A stretch of 64,000 nt of DNA from Carettochelys insculpta (GCF_033958435.1 NC_134144.1:14874010-14938009); one strand, 5' to 3'; counted from the stretch's first letter, positions 34,661 through 47,685 are shown. The notes: generated from the letters alone by a model not told the origin. Translations and numbers: made by a program.

Positions 34661-35714
34661 GACTTTTTTCAAAAGTGTCTAAAGGATTTAGGAGCTCAGT
34701 TCCCATCCAGTCCATAAATTACCTTCAGGCTTCTGAATCCTCCCCAAACCCCTCAAGTACTTTCTGAAAAGGCCTGACTGTTCTCAGGCCAAAGAAGGTG
34801 GTGGGTGGCAAAGACAGGGCTAGCACGTGGGGTGAAACAACCGGGAGTTATGTGGCTGGGGTTCACCTTAGGTCTCTTGTGTTGGGGCCCTGTTGTCTAG
34901 CCACACAGCTGGTTCTTCTCTTTGGGCAGGCATGTGCCCATGGGCACCGTCGATCGTGTAGCTGCTCTTCCGATGCTCAGCCTCTCTCATTCTGGTGCCT
35001 TTTTCCAGGTGCCCTTGCTGTTCTCTTCTTCTATAGGCTGAGGAGCCTGTCTATTAAAATGCCTTTCTTCACTCCTTCCAGATCTGATCTCCATGGTTCT
35101 GTCCAATCTTGCTTTTGCACCCGCTTATTTCTTCGCATGGGATGAGTCTGAAGTGGGTTATCAAATATTGGAAAGGAGTTTACTGTCTTACCTGACTGTA
35201 CAATGCTATGTGTATCTACGGAACAATCTAAACCAGGGCTTGTCTTCTCATGCACTTGTTGTGTGAATCAACCGCATAGAACCAAGTGTACGTATGCCTG
35301 ACTGCTTCTAAACTTCCCATCCCGTTTTTCTGGTGGCTCAAAGTCCCTGTTGTTCCATCCATGGGGACACTCCATCCCACAAATGGCATGAGAGCGGGGA
35401 AGGGAGGCATGCACTCCCAGCCTTAAACAGTACTGCATCCATGCAGTGCCTGGAGGGAGCCCCCTGCCCTGCAAACCAGCTCTCACTGTGTTCTCTACTC
35501 TCTTTGGTAGCTCCAGCACCATTACCTTAGAAATAGTTCTAAACGGACTTGGGTTGAATCTTTTCTTTGCTCCTTCAGACCTTGCTCCCTGCCACTTCTC
35601 TGCCAGAGCAGAGGAAGGAGAGTGCAGAGTAGGGTGCTGGAGCAAGATGCACAGTCCTGCTGTAATGATTGTTTCTTAAATAATGATTCGCATACAGCTC
35701 CCATCATTGCACAC
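34661..35714. other. Intergenic DNA without gene
   Basis: No recognised repeat or gene. The frames on both strands here are chance. Confidence 0.5.
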
Positions 35715-35717
35715 AAG

Positions 35718-36399
35718 GGCTACGTCTACACGTGCAGCCAACATCGAAATAGTCTATTTCGATGAATAACGTCTACACGTCCTCCAGGGCCAGCAATGTC
35801 GATGTTCAACTTCGACGTTGCTCAGCCCAACATCGAAATAGGCGCAGCGAGGGAACGTCTACACGTCAAAGTAGCACACATCGAAATAGGGATGCCAGGC
35901 ACAGCTGCAGACAGGGTCACAGGGCGGACTCAACAGCAAGCCGCTCCCTTAAAGGGCCCCTCCCAGACACAGTTGCACTAAACAACACAAGATACACAGA
36001 GCTGACAACTGGTTGCAGACCCTGTGCCTGCAGCATAGATCCCCAGCTGCCGCAGAAGCAGCCAGAAGCCCTGGGCTAAGGGCTGCTGCCCACAGTGACC
36101 ATAGAGCCCCGCAGGGGCTGGAGAGAGAGCATCTCTCAACCCCCCAGCTGATGGCCGCCATGGAGGACCCAGCAATTTCGACGTTGCGGGACGCGGATCG
36201 TCTACACAGTCCCTACTTCGACGTTGAACGTCGAAGTAGGGCGCTATTCCTATCTCCTCATGAGGTTAGCGACTTCGACGTCTCGCCACCTAACGTTGAA
36301 GTTAACTTCGAAATAGCGCCCGACGCGTGTAGACGCGACGGGCGCTATTTCGAAGTTGGTGCCGCTACTTCGAAGTAGCGTGCACGTGTAGACGCAGCT
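35718..36399 (+). mobile_element. Harbinger-like MITE, copy 1 (682 bp)
   Basis: Flanked by AAG at 35715-35717 and 36400-36402. Termini are GGCTACGTCTACACGTGCA and GTGCACGTGTAGACGCAGCT, inverted with mismatches. The inside is crowded with TTCGAA-type words and palindromes: two 11-base arms around one base at 35742-35764, and two 15-base arms (CCCTACTTCGACGTT) around one base at 36211-36241. CpG sites are well kept, suggesting a young copy. A 121-codon open frame (36013-36378, starting MQTLCLQHRSPAAAEAARSP) recurs at the same length in all four copies. Superfamily by 3-bp duplication and kinship with the transposase-bearing element at 53109. Confidence 0.9.
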
Positions 36400-36996
36400 A
36401 AGGTGTGGTATCTGCCCCATGAAACGAGAGATTGAAAGAGAGAAATATGTTCAAATTCCATAGGATCCATTATCTAGTGAGGCATGAAAAACAGGACCAC
36501 GTTGTAATGCAAATGTGACAAGATGGCTCTGGTGAGTATATTGCTAGAGGTCGTTTTAGGAGCCAAGCAAGAATGGTGCATCAAAGCTTGCTGGGTTTTT
36601 TTTTTAAATTAGATTCCAGTGTTTCATACTGAATATTTACATTACAGTAGCACCAAGAAGCCCTATCTAGAGACTTGGACCACACTGTCCTGGCTGCCTG
36701 ACGCATATAGAGTTAGAAACTCTCTGTTCCAGAACACTGAACAGACAATGGGTAGGGAAGAGGAAGGATGATATTCTAGAGCTGGGATCTGAAGCACAGA
36801 CCTTGAATGGTGGTTAGGTTCCTAACTTCCTTTTGATGTGGATGGGAGTTAGGCTCAGATGCTCACACATCTGAGCACCTAAAACACTTTGCCAGGGTCT
36901 GCATGCAGGAGTGTGAGGCAGAGCTCAACTCTCCTGTCCGCTCCCCACCCTGCTTTCCAGAACCATAACCACAAGACCATCCTTTTTGTTTTCTTA

Positions 36997-37796
36997 GGGC
37001 AGGTCTCCACAGCAACGCTATTTCACAATCACCGCCCGTATGTTGAAATAACTATCCTAGCAGCTGCATAACACACCTGCTACTTCAAAATTTTTGAAGT
37101 AGCAGTGGTCTTATTTAGAAATTGGTAAACCTCATTGCACGAGGAATAGTGTCTATTTCACAATAGCTATTTCAGAATAGGTGCTGTTAAAACAGGGGCT
37201 GTGGCCCCACTACCCCTCCCTTTTGGAAGGGCCATGTTAATGAGGGAGTTCGGAAGATTCTAATGAGGCACTGACGTGATTATTCATTAGCATAATGGCA
37301 GCCACGTGCGATTTGAAAGTTCTGCTTTTGGAACGCTGCTGCCCATGTAGCAGGGAAGGAGGTCAGGGCGGGGGGCCTTTTTGAAAGGAGCCCCGGACTT
37401 TGAAGTCCCTTCTTCCTATTTAGTTTTAGGAAGAAAGAGCTTTTGAAGTCCGGGGATCCTTTTGAAAGGCCCCAGGTACATGGGTGGCCTGCATTCTGAA
37501 AGCAATACTTTCAAATTGCGCATGGCTGCCATTATGCTAATGAGCCACTGCATACTCATGTCAGTGCCTCATTAGCATGCCCCTTCCAAAATGGGGGGCT
37601 AGTGTGGCCACAGCCAGGGAATAGAGCCTATTTTGAAATAAGCCATAGTGCACCCAATGGCTCTATTTCTCAATAGCTATTTTGAAACACAGCATTTACA
37701 ACCAATAGAGCGAACTGCCATTTTGAAATGCACTTTGTGTTTAGCTGTGTTTTGAAATAAGCTACTTTAGAATAGCTCTTCTGTGTAGACATACCC
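36997..37796. mobile_element. Large foldback MITE, about 800 bp
   Basis: The left end AGGGCAGGTCTCCACAGC and right end CTGTGTAGACATACCCT are inverted. The interior is also inverted: TCATTAGCATAATGGCAGCC (about 37282) pairs with GGCTGCCATTATGCTAATGA (about 37522), and GGAAGGGCCATGTTAATGAG (about 37225) pairs with the region of CTCATTAGCATGCCCCTTCC (about 37568). Non-coding. The flanks TTA (37 kb side 36994-36996) and TTC (37797-37799) are an imperfect target duplication. Confidence 0.75.
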
Positions 37797-37799
37797 TTC

Positions 37800-40700
37800 G
37801 TTTCCTTTGGCTTTAGACTTTGTGCCCTTATGTTTCCTATCTACACATGTGCAATTTCTACCTGCCTCTTAATCATGCAGTGTGTGAATTACTGACACCA
37901 TTCTAAATAATAGTCCAAGGAAAGAATAATGGACATTAAGAATCATGTTAAGAAATGTTATATTTAATAAACCGAGACTTCAACAATTGAATCCATTCAG
38001 CTAATTGCCTATTGGCTCTATTGAGTGGTTTTTTTTTAACTCCACCCTAGTTTTTTCAAGTTCAGCAGGCCCTCATCAGGTCAATTAGCCTCTGCTATCT
38101 TAGAAGGGAAATTCTGAATCTATTTTTATTGAAGTCAATATTTTTAGTTGTAAGGGCTACAGGCCTGTTCCCCAAGCTCTTCTTTTGAGTTCTGATAGTC
38201 ACTCAGTGCTATTTTTTTTTTTTAAAATCTTGACTCCTGCCTTCTGACTTGATGAGGTGGCCCCTGGCATTTGAAGTTACTAGGGACATTGTGAAAGGGG
38301 ACAGGTTCACCTATGTGGGTTGAATTGTAGGACTGGGGCCAAAGTGAGGGATTTTGACATGTATCAAAGTCAGTTTCTTAGACAAAAATTACTGAAATAG
38401 TAGTTTTAGCAGAACCTCAGCTGTATTCACAGATCATAGCTACCACACTGTGTAAATCTGACCCCACGAATCTTCTACTGCTTTCTACGCTCATGTACAA
38501 AAGCATTTGGCTGGTAGCAGTTTGGCAGAGGACTTGCTAACCTTTGCCATTCTGATTCTTGAAGCATCATCTATGGATGGAGTTCAAACTTGACAACTGG
38601 CTTGGTTTGGTGTCTTTTCCTGATGTGGAACTGGAAGCTCTCTATACTGTATTGATTGCTCTTGCTTTGCTAACAGGCTCCAAGACTTACGTTGTAATGA
38701 TACAGACCCTGCTGTGATGGTTGTGCTTTAGGGAATTCAATTTGGGCTTTAAAACCCCATGAACAAGCGAGTGACTGACTATTCAAACACCGTAGTACCT
38801 GCAAGACTTGGGGAAGCAAGAAGTGGAAAATTTATTCATGTCCCGTCTGTCTGCAACTCTTGTCCCCTCCCTCTATCTTACTGAGTCATTCACTTCCACC
38901 CTTTATATTTTACTTTTTCCTTTCCCCTTTTGCCTGTGATTAACAGACACTCACACACTGCATCATAAAACTTTGCAGAGGGTATTAAAGTTCCATAGAC
39001 AAAGTACTAATTACAAAAAAATGATTCAGTGAAATATCAAAACAAAAGCCAAAAATGTATCCATGACCTCAACAATCAGGAAATTCAGTGCCTTGCCAAT
39101 GCTAACTTGTTAGTGTCATACATTGTATATTTTATGGCACATAGTCATGACTGACCAAGGTGTTAAGGTTTGTACATAGCTAGGAATGGAAAATAATGCA
39201 AAATGTGGCTTAGTAAACTCTTTTAAAGCAGAAAGTGTTGTGGATCTGACCATTGAAAATGTTCAATGATGAATATTCATGTAACTCTGTTTGCAGCAGT
39301 AGAAGTGGCTCAGGACTCCCTGCATGCCCCAGCAAAGGCAGTGCTCAGTGAGTGGACCAGTGATGTGGCTTTCTACTTAAATACATAGGAGCCATTTAGC
39401 ATTTGGGGACAGATTTGATCTAGGAGGTGCTTGGGGAACCCAAGCTGGCAAACAAATCTCCAGAAGTGACATCTACTAGAAGCAGGAGAGCTGTTTTAAC
39501 TCTCTCTCCTTGCAATACAAGGTTAAAGGGAAGGACTGACTCATGTTGGACTCAGATCAACTCGATAGCTCATCAGACAGATGGTGGCTTGCACTGGACA
39601 GGCCCTAGGAGGGAAGGAAAGAGCTCTACAACAGCTCTTGAAGGCCCAGGGAGAAGGAATCACAGGCTACGGGATGGTGGAAAGAGGGTGTTGCCAGTAA
39701 GCTCATTTGGAATACTGCTGTGCCAAGTAGGATCTTAGCACTTCTTGGGGCTCCTTTTCAGGGTGAGGTTATAGCAGGGGAGGTGGGAAAGGAGGTGGAT
39801 TGCAGGAACTTAGCCAATCTACAAATGTCTTCTTAGCTTGTATTCAGTCAAACTCCAACCCTTGCAGAGAAACTGCATAAGACCCTCTTAAAGAGTTAAC
39901 ACAGTGCTGCTGCACCTTACCTGTAAGGAGAAATTTCATACAGTTAGAGGCAGAGGTGGGATTTCACCTCAGTCTGTACAGTCAGTGTGAGTCCCTCCTG
40001 AATGTGCCCACGGTATGGGGGAGTTGACCCTTGTGCACCTGTACTGTGGATGAACAGAAGACTCTGCTCTTCAGGGCTGTCAGACCAGCAGGTCTCCATA
40101 AAAACATTAAATTCACATTAAGAACAAACAAAACGTTTTAGCTACTCTTAATCGTCCCGTGGAACTGCACCAACAGGTACACAAAAGTCACTTTAAACGA
40201 CTGGTTGTCAGTTCTGCAGTTGCTTGTTTAGTTAGGTATCATTAGCTTTCAAGTAAAGAGAGAGGCCATGTGCCTGTGCTCTCTGGGTGGTGTGCAGCAC
40301 ACATTCGAATAAGAACTCCACTGAAGTAAATGATGTAACTGTGAACAGCCTTGTACTTACTACCATTGCCTTCAATGGAGGTAAGCTGAAGATCTTTGAC
40401 AAAGTGTCCATTGATTCCATAGTGCAGGGTCAAGCACAAAATGTGTAATAGCTTTGTTGCCCAAAGGCTTGAGCCGAGGGTGTGCATTCTCAGCTCAAGC
40501 AGATGAGACTTGCCACTTGCCTAGCATGTCTCCTGGTGCACTGGGTCATGGTTTGTAAGATTCTCTCCTTTAATCGGAGCAGGACCATTTTTCACGCATT
40601 TTCATCTCTATTTGTAGTGGCAGACCAGATTGGTTCCCACTGAGAACTTCTGCTTCAAACTCCCATGGTACAATCTGACCCAGTGTGTTTATTTTTCAGT

Positions 40701-42887
40701 AATAACATTGTGTTGGGCATCTTGTGGTATTCTTTGAGACTTCCTTTTTTAGGGTTTCTTAAATATTGTATACATATGCATGCATAGCGTTTACATAGCT
40801 ACCCTTGTCATATGTATTACGTTTAATGAAATTAGCTTTTCGCTTGCCCCAGGGCAACTTTTGGGAATAAGACAATCCAAGTTATTTCCTGGAGTAATGT
40901 TAATGATTAACTTTTAAGAAAAAGGAAGCAATTTTTACCTATAATAATTAATTTGTCATAGCTCTACACAAGGGAAGGAATCTTTTCTGAAATATATTGC
41001 ACATAAAAAGTTTTTAGTTGTGTAACATTACTGTGCAGATAAGTTTGATTTCAGAAGAATTACTGTATTCTACGAAGTTAGGGCTGCCAGCTGGCAGGAG
41101 TGATCGTGTATATAAAAGCTGAAAAGGAGCCAGAAAAACCTGGGTTCAAATCTGTCTCAGATGATTCTGCAATAGAAAGATTAACCTGATTTTTCTTTTT
41201 TTCTTTTTTTGGATGATGATAATAAAAAGTGCCTGAATATTTATAGCAATAAACGTCTTCCATATGTGTTGACTTTGTATCTTTTTTTAAGTGGAAGGAT
41301 AAGAGATAATTATTGTTTTACTTGAAGACACTGTTCCATTATAACTTGGGCTATAGGCCTGTTAACTCTGACACCAGTCCTGCCAACGCTTATGGAGTTG
41401 CTCAACTCTACTCAGAAGAGTAACTCTTGATTTCAGAGGGGTGACTTGTGATCCAAGTGAAGCCATATGAGTAAAAATTTTAAAAGTACCCAAGTCCCAT
41501 TTTCAAAAATGTGTTGGGTATTTGAGGCTATATTTTCAAACATCAGAGAGGCACAAAAAGGCCCAGTTAGGTGCTGAGTAGGATTTTCAAAAGCACCTAA
41601 ACTGGGTGCCTCCTGCTTGGGTGCTCTTGAAGGCTCCTTTTGGTGTCTGAACATCTTTGGAAATCCTGGGTGTAAGACTCCTTAGATCCAGTTCTGCTTC
41701 ATGCTTAATAGAAGTGAGGCACCTAAGTACCTTAGGTTTAAAGCCTAATGAAAGTCATTGACTCTTAATGATACTTAAGTTCCTAAATGACTAACCCATT
41801 TGAATATGGACTCGAGGCTGTTAAATCACTTGGCCACTCTTGACAACAGTGCCCTTGATATTTGGAGGAATGTTTCCCAACAGCTGGAATAGAGGTGCTA
41901 AGGAGCCTCCGTTCCCCCTGAGGTCAGTGGGAGTTGTGTGTTTTGCTCTTTTCCAGAGACACTCAGCAGGTCACAGTGCTAGGCTGCTTTCTAACACATC
42001 TTAGTTCAGCATGTCCCATTCTAAACATCTTCAGCAGATGATCAGAGAACTTTCTGGTTGTTTTAAAAAAAATCAGCTAGAAATCTGCATTAAGCTATTC
42101 GCTTTGGTCAAGTCCCCTCTTTCTCTATTTTTATAACAAAGTTCCATTAGTTTTGTAGTCCCTTGAAATAGAGGTAAACCAGTCGTCTTCCCTTTACATA
42201 CTGACTGCTGCATCTGTTTTAAACCAAAAATAATACCTTTTGATTGGAAATGTTTCAATAACATTATTTGTGCATTTTATTGAGGCAGAGGTTGCAATTA
42301 TTAGAGTCACCAGGAATTTCAGACATTTAAACACAGTCTTTATTTCTCCAGAGCAAACCACATCCCTGTGCAATTATTCCTCTATCTAAATGCCTTCATA
42401 CCAACCCCTAAACCAGAGCTGAACATTTTTTGCTGGTGGTCCCTTTGAAAACCAGGCCTTGAAGTGTAAATATGGGATGAGCAAGCTCTGAAGAGATGGA
42501 GATGGTTGTGAGAGAGTCAGAGTAGGGGTTAATTGTTCACCCACAGGTAGAACCTGCCTTTTTGCTGATTTGGTCAGGTACACTAGTGTGGAGGTTAATG
42601 GGATAAAGAAAAGAGTTTGTCTGGTCATGGAAAACCACTTCTGAAGTCACATGATCTTTTTACAGCTTCTCATTAGGAAATAAACAATACTGCATCTGTG
42701 TGAGAAGAAGGATCAAACAAACCAGTAGGAGTGAGGGGGGAAAAATGCACCAACCCTTATGTGCTTTAAGAACTTGCTGAATCTTTCTTAAAAGCTTTAA
42801 CATAAAAATAAACAAAACCATCCCTTGTTCACTGAGATTCACAAAATCTTGGTGTTTTTTTTTTTTTTAATTAGTGGTTAAGAAGTA
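37800..42887. other. Intergenic DNA, partly AT-rich and repeat-poor
   Basis: No gene seen. An old palindromic repeat lies about 41490-41720 (TTAGGTGCTGAGTAGGATTTTC and AAGCACCTAAACTGGG as inverted words). The stretch 40560-41080 is AT-rich with homeodomain-like TAAT words (AATGATTAAC, ATAATAATTAATTTG) and no repeat I recognise. It is a candidate conserved non-coding element by inference only. Confidence 0.45.
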
Positions 42888-43036
42888 TTAGGGCCTGATC
42901 CTAATTTACATGGTGGCCTTTTCACATAACTTTGGTTGCATCAGGGCTGTGAACTTAATTTGCCTCCCCACTGAGGCCTCATGACACTAATGAAACAGTG
43001 TAAAGGGCTGCCAGTTTAAATGAGAATTAGACCCTT
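42888..43036. repeat. Fragment of the old palindromic DNA repeat
   Basis: AGGGCCTGATCCTAATTTAC at the left and CAGTTTAAATGAGAATTAGACCC at the right are imperfect inverted copies. The same dispersed family as at 13326. Confidence 0.45.
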
Positions 43037-43667
43037 AGTTTTAGGGGTGAAGGTTTGTATACGGCACTAGGAGGAGGACAGGAAAAGTGTGATCGTTCAT
43101 GTTGCCCTCGCCTTTGGAGGGCTGAAAGGATGTAGGTATGTTTAACATGGACCCATTGGACGAGATTCTGCATTCATTGCCACCAATACAAACCCAGAGG
43201 CAGTTAATGGAATTACTTCATCTTTACATTGGATTTGCCAGGGACCCAGTTGGCTATGGATGTCTTTCACTGCTTGACAATTTATAATCCTCACAGTATT
43301 ACACAGAAACATGGGACTCTGGTACCCTGGATATGTAACTTCATTTGCACTCCACCCATGTTTTCCATTTTAAAGCATTTGATAAGTATACAAACAAGAA
43401 ATGAGACCTTGACTAGATCAGCCAATGCATCCTTGCAGGGAGGGAGGGGCAGAGGCTGGGGGTGGTCACAGATCAGAGTTCATGCCACCTTTCCCGCTCA
43501 GTAGCTGGTCCAGGCTGCAGAAGCTAATAATTCAACCAGCAGGTCTCATTTTGGTGATGAATCCAGGTCATATGACACTCCAGGCATGTTGTACATAAGC
43601 AAAAAAAGATGCTCCTGCATAGCCAATTATCTACATCCAGGTAGAACCCACAGCCTAGGGCCTGACT

Positions 43668-44100
43668 GTGCTTGGTGCTTTACAACTGATAGTAAAGAAA
43701 CAGTCCTGCCCTAAAGACTAGCCAGTCAGATTTTTCTCCAAGTGGGTTCAGAAGCTTCTCTAGGGCTAAGTTTCCCTCATTTGTAGGAGCATTGGAATTT
43801 TCCTATGCTTGGATATCTGACTTGGAAGCAGTCTGTCCCTAAATTCTTTCTGCCTGTTTCAGGGACAACTAATAATAGCATCTGCTTTTATATTGTACTC
43901 TTCACCAGAACAGCTGAAAACACTTTCCAAATGAGGCAGCATCATTATCCCCATTTTAGAGATGGGTGGGAATTGAGGTGCAGATTGGGGTGAAGTGACT
44001 TGTCGAAGTTGCCCAGCAAACTAGTGCCACAGCCAGGAATAAAAGTAGGGTTTTCTGAGTTCCAGACCAGTAAGTTAGCCACTAAGTTGTCTCCTTTCAC
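43668..44100 (-). repeat. MIR/CORE-type SINE pieces, reverse orientation
   Basis: GCTTGGTGCTTTACAACTGA and AAGAAACAGTCCTGCCCTAA at 43670-43720 form one module. CCCATTTTAGAGATGGGTGG, then GAAGTGACTTGTCGAAGTTG and GTGCCACAGCCAGGAATAAA at 43950-44044, form the core of another. About 200 bp of other sequence lies between them. Confidence 0.6.
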
Positions 44101-44468
44101 TGTAGCTTTCCTTCTATCAAATGGGAGAATAGATAAGCACATTCCTGTACTGCTGTGCAGAGAGCCCTTCAGAAGGTGTTTGCATAGGTCTGTGTCCAGG
44201 TGTTTGCTTGCAAATCTCATTGAAGTCAGTGGAAGTCATGGGTGCTCAACACCATTGTGGTGACATTCAACTCCACTGACTCCTTCTGGAGCACTCAGAA
44301 CCTTTTGAGGTGTTCCACATTCCACCAACCACCACCCCAATCTTGTCTATCAATTGCCTTGGCTTTTTTACCAAGCTACTTAATATTGATGAATTTGTAT
44401 ATTACAAGTAATATTCTTTAGATTTTTGTTTCCTTTCAAATGTGCTTCAGAACGATGCACTAGACTTA

Positions 44469-45179
44469 AGCTGCGTCTACACGTGCACGCTACTTCGAAG
44501 TAGCGGCACCAACTTCGAAATAGCGCCCGTCGCATCTACACGCGTCGGGCGCTATTTTGAAGTTAACTTCGACGTTAGGCGGCGAGACGTCGAAGTCGCT
44601 AACCTCATGAGGAGATAGGAATAGCGCCCTACTTCGACGTTCAACGTCGAAGTAGGGACCGTGTAGACGATCCGCGTCCCGCAACGTCGAAATTGCTGGG
44701 TCCTCCATGGCGGCCATCAGCTGGGGGGTTGAGAGATGCTCTCTCTCCAGCCCCTGCGGGGCTCTATGGTCACCGTGGGCAGCAGCCCTTAGCCCAGGGC
44801 TTCTGGCTGCTTCTGCGGCAGCTGGGGATCTATGCTGCAGGCACAGGGTCTGCAACCAGTTGTCAGCTCTGTGTATCTTGTGTTGTTTAGTGCAACTGTG
44901 TCTGGGAGGGGCCCTTTAAGGGAGCGGCTGGCTGTTGAGTCCGCCCTGTGACCCTGTCTGCAGCTGTGCCTGGCATCCCTATTTCGATGTGTGCTACTTT
45001 GACGTGTAGACGTTCCCTCGCTGCGCCTATTTCGATGTTGGGCTGAGCAACGTCGATGTTCAACATCGACGTTGCTGGCCCTGGAGGACGTGTAGACGTT
45101 ATTCATCGAAATAGACTATTTCGATGTCGCAACATCGAAATAAGCAATTTCGATGTTGGCTGCATGTGTAGACATAGCC
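44469..45179 (-). mobile_element. Harbinger-like MITE, copy 2 (711 bp), inverted
   Basis: Same family as copy 1, in reverse orientation. Flanked by TTA at 44466-44468 and 45180-45182. The extra 29 bases relative to copy 1 are a tandem second copy of the palindromic unit near the 5' terminus (about 45105-45160 here). The 121-codon frame is intact on the minus strand at 44855-44490. Confidence 0.9.
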
Positions 45180-45182
45180 TTA

Positions 45183-47372
45183 AAGAATCAATTTCATTTC
45201 TAAGCACCTCTCACACACTTTCAAGTTCCGAAACACAATATAGCAGAAGTCAAAAAATGTATTGGATAATCTTCAAAGGCAGAATGGTAATAGAGCACCC
45301 AAAACTGTTCTGTTTGCTTCACATACAATGGTTGGACAGGCCTCCATCCCAAAGAGGTTATCGCTATGGGCATCACGTAGAGAAAAGATGCAAATAAATG
45401 GAATAATGTCCTCTTAGCCTCCCTCAAATTCCTGTCCAGCCTCAAGTTTTGTTTAGACCAATTTTACACTTTCTAATCAAAGAATCCTCTGCCTGCATTC
45501 CCAATCTCAACTCAGAAACACCCGGCATCTTCTCCATGTGGTATTCATATTAACATCGCTCACTAGACACCTGTCGTCTCAGTGGGAGATGGGGCAGACA
45601 AGTGAGGGGATGCTGATCACGGCTTTTTAAAATCTTTCCTATTGCGAACGGTTCCATGTGGCCTCCCATCTTTGTTCTTTGTCAGCGGGAGGTGCAGTAC
45701 TGAAGATACTAAAATGGGTGGTGGGATCATCACATCAGTGCCTTGGGAGAACCCACACTAGTGCGGTGTGGGGCTAATTTGCTAGAGTGGAGGACTTATT
45801 AGTCCTTTCAGCACTGTGTAGACAGAACTCCCTGCTTTTTTTCCGACTGTCTCATGACCGTGCTGAGCAGGCTTCCCAGGGAACAGGTGTCTTCTACAAA
45901 CCTAAGAAGAAACTTTTTTTCTAAATGCTGCTAAGGGAGGAATCCACACAAAGGAATGACTGTGTTGAAAGGTGCAACACCACTCTTGGCAAAAGTGCTG
46001 GGTGTCGGTTTTAATCGGCTGCCCTGTGGGGGGCAGGCAGGCTCCTGGCAGTGGCCCATTTGTGTTTTAAAGGCAGCCTGGTTTTGAGCAGACTGTCAGT
46101 TAAGGGCAACAATTCAAAGTGATTCACCGCAGAGGATGCCAGCCAGTCTCCTGATGGAACACACTCTTCCCCTATGGCTGCAAGGCCCCAGGCTGCAGGT
46201 GCAGCACAGACTGCGAAGCCTGGGGCTAGCTTGCAGTTATGCTGTCGGCCTTGGTTAGAGCTAATGCTTTATGACAACTGTCTACCTGTAATGTGAGAAT
46301 GGGCTGAAAACCTCTGCAAAATTGATAGGCTCTTTTTGCCCAGAAGAAAAACTTCTAATGCAGGGAGATGGAACTCTGTGGGCTGGCTTCCTGCTTACTT
46401 CACCCCACAAGTAACACCTTTGAGTCAGTGGGCCTGAGTCTTCTCTCACAGGCTTTTGACTTTCACTGGGGCAAGAGGACTCCAGCCTTTGCATTGTAAC
46501 CTTCTGGACCCACGTGGGGAAAGTCTGACTGGCAAAAATGAATCTACACCCCTCTGACACCTAACACGCTACCCCTCCTGTCCCCTTTGTGCTTCCGTGA
46601 TTTGTTCGGATTCTCTGGCTTTCCTTGGCCTACCCCAACAAAATTCTCTCCTTTCATTGAAAGGAGTATAAACCCCTGGGAGCCATCTTCAAAATGTTTC
46701 CAGTCTTTAGAAATGCTTTTAGCATAATCTGCCTACTAGTTCTCTCTGAAGAAAATCAATAGAGTAAGAGATCATTAGATATACTGTAAAAGAAAATTTC
46801 TTTTAATATAAAACTTGACTCTTGTACTCAAGGGTCCTGACTTTGATCAGCTTGCACCAAATCTGAGCAAATTTTACCAGCCTGTGCTTTGATCAGCTTG
46901 AACTAAATTTGTGTAATAACACTATCTACTTGTACTAGACCAGCTCAGATGAGCTCAGATTTGAGTTTCAAGCATCCCAAAGCACTTTTTAAAACCAGTG
47001 AGTTTGATTCAGTCAAAGCCAGATTGGAATAGACTATTTTAGCTAACTTGTCCGCACTCTGTCTCCTGTCGGTGGTCTTGGTACTCAGCAAATAACATAC
47101 TAAACAGCAAAATCCCCAACCAGCTTTGTTGGCCGTGCATATTTTGTCATATCTCCGTCCAAGTCCTGGTACAGGACCTTACATCTACTGGCTTAAAGGT
47201 GAGTGCTGCCAATTAAGCCACGCCAAGTAGTGATCAGAAAATTTCAATTTCCCCCACGCCCAATCTCCTTAATTTTGAAAATGGGGAAGTTGAAAGCAAA
47301 TTTTTCAGGAAGAGTTACAATTTTATCCCCTGGCTAAGTAGGGACACTTTTGATCAGTGTGCCTGGTGATAT
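45183..47372. other. Intergenic DNA without gene
   Basis: No recognised gene or repeat. The word GTGTAGACAGAACTCCC near 45824 resembles a MITE end, but no partner end was found. Confidence 0.5.
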
Positions 47373-47685
47373 GGCTACACAACAGCCTTATTAAAAAAAT
47401 AAGCTATTCTGGAAGTGTTATTTTGAAGTAATGCTGCTACATGCAAAAATGCATTTCAAAATATCACTTTTTCAAAAAACATTGTCTGCACACACAGCAA
47501 TAACTATTTTGAAATAAGCACTATTCCCTGTCTTAATAGCTATTTCAAAATAAGTGCCATTCCTTGAAGAATGAGGGCTACCAATTTCGAAACATCTCAA
47601 ACCCTATTTTGAAGTAGCAGTTGTTGTTGTTGTGTAGATGCAAGGATAGGTGTGTTTTTGAAATGATGCTGTGTAGACCCACCTT
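47373..47685. mobile_element. Diverged Harbinger-like MITE
   Basis: The left GGCTACACAACAGCC and right GCTGTGTAGACCCACC are inverted. The inside has repeated TATTTTGAAATAAG and TATTTCAAAATAAG words, the CpG-decayed form of the TTCGAAATA words in the young copies. No target duplication is visible. Confidence 0.6.

Noticed and set aside
35796..36161. Overlapping frames on both strands of the MITEs as host genes
   Set aside because: They move with the transposon copies and have no host counterpart that I know.
44465..45183. piggyBac-type element with TTAA target
   Set aside because: Copy 2 shows TTAA at both ends only because the first or last element base happens to extend TTA. The other three copies give 3-bp duplications AAG, AAC and ATT.
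45815..45840. MITE right end near GTGTAGACAGAACTCCC
   Set aside because: No partner terminus or target duplication could be found within a plausible distance.
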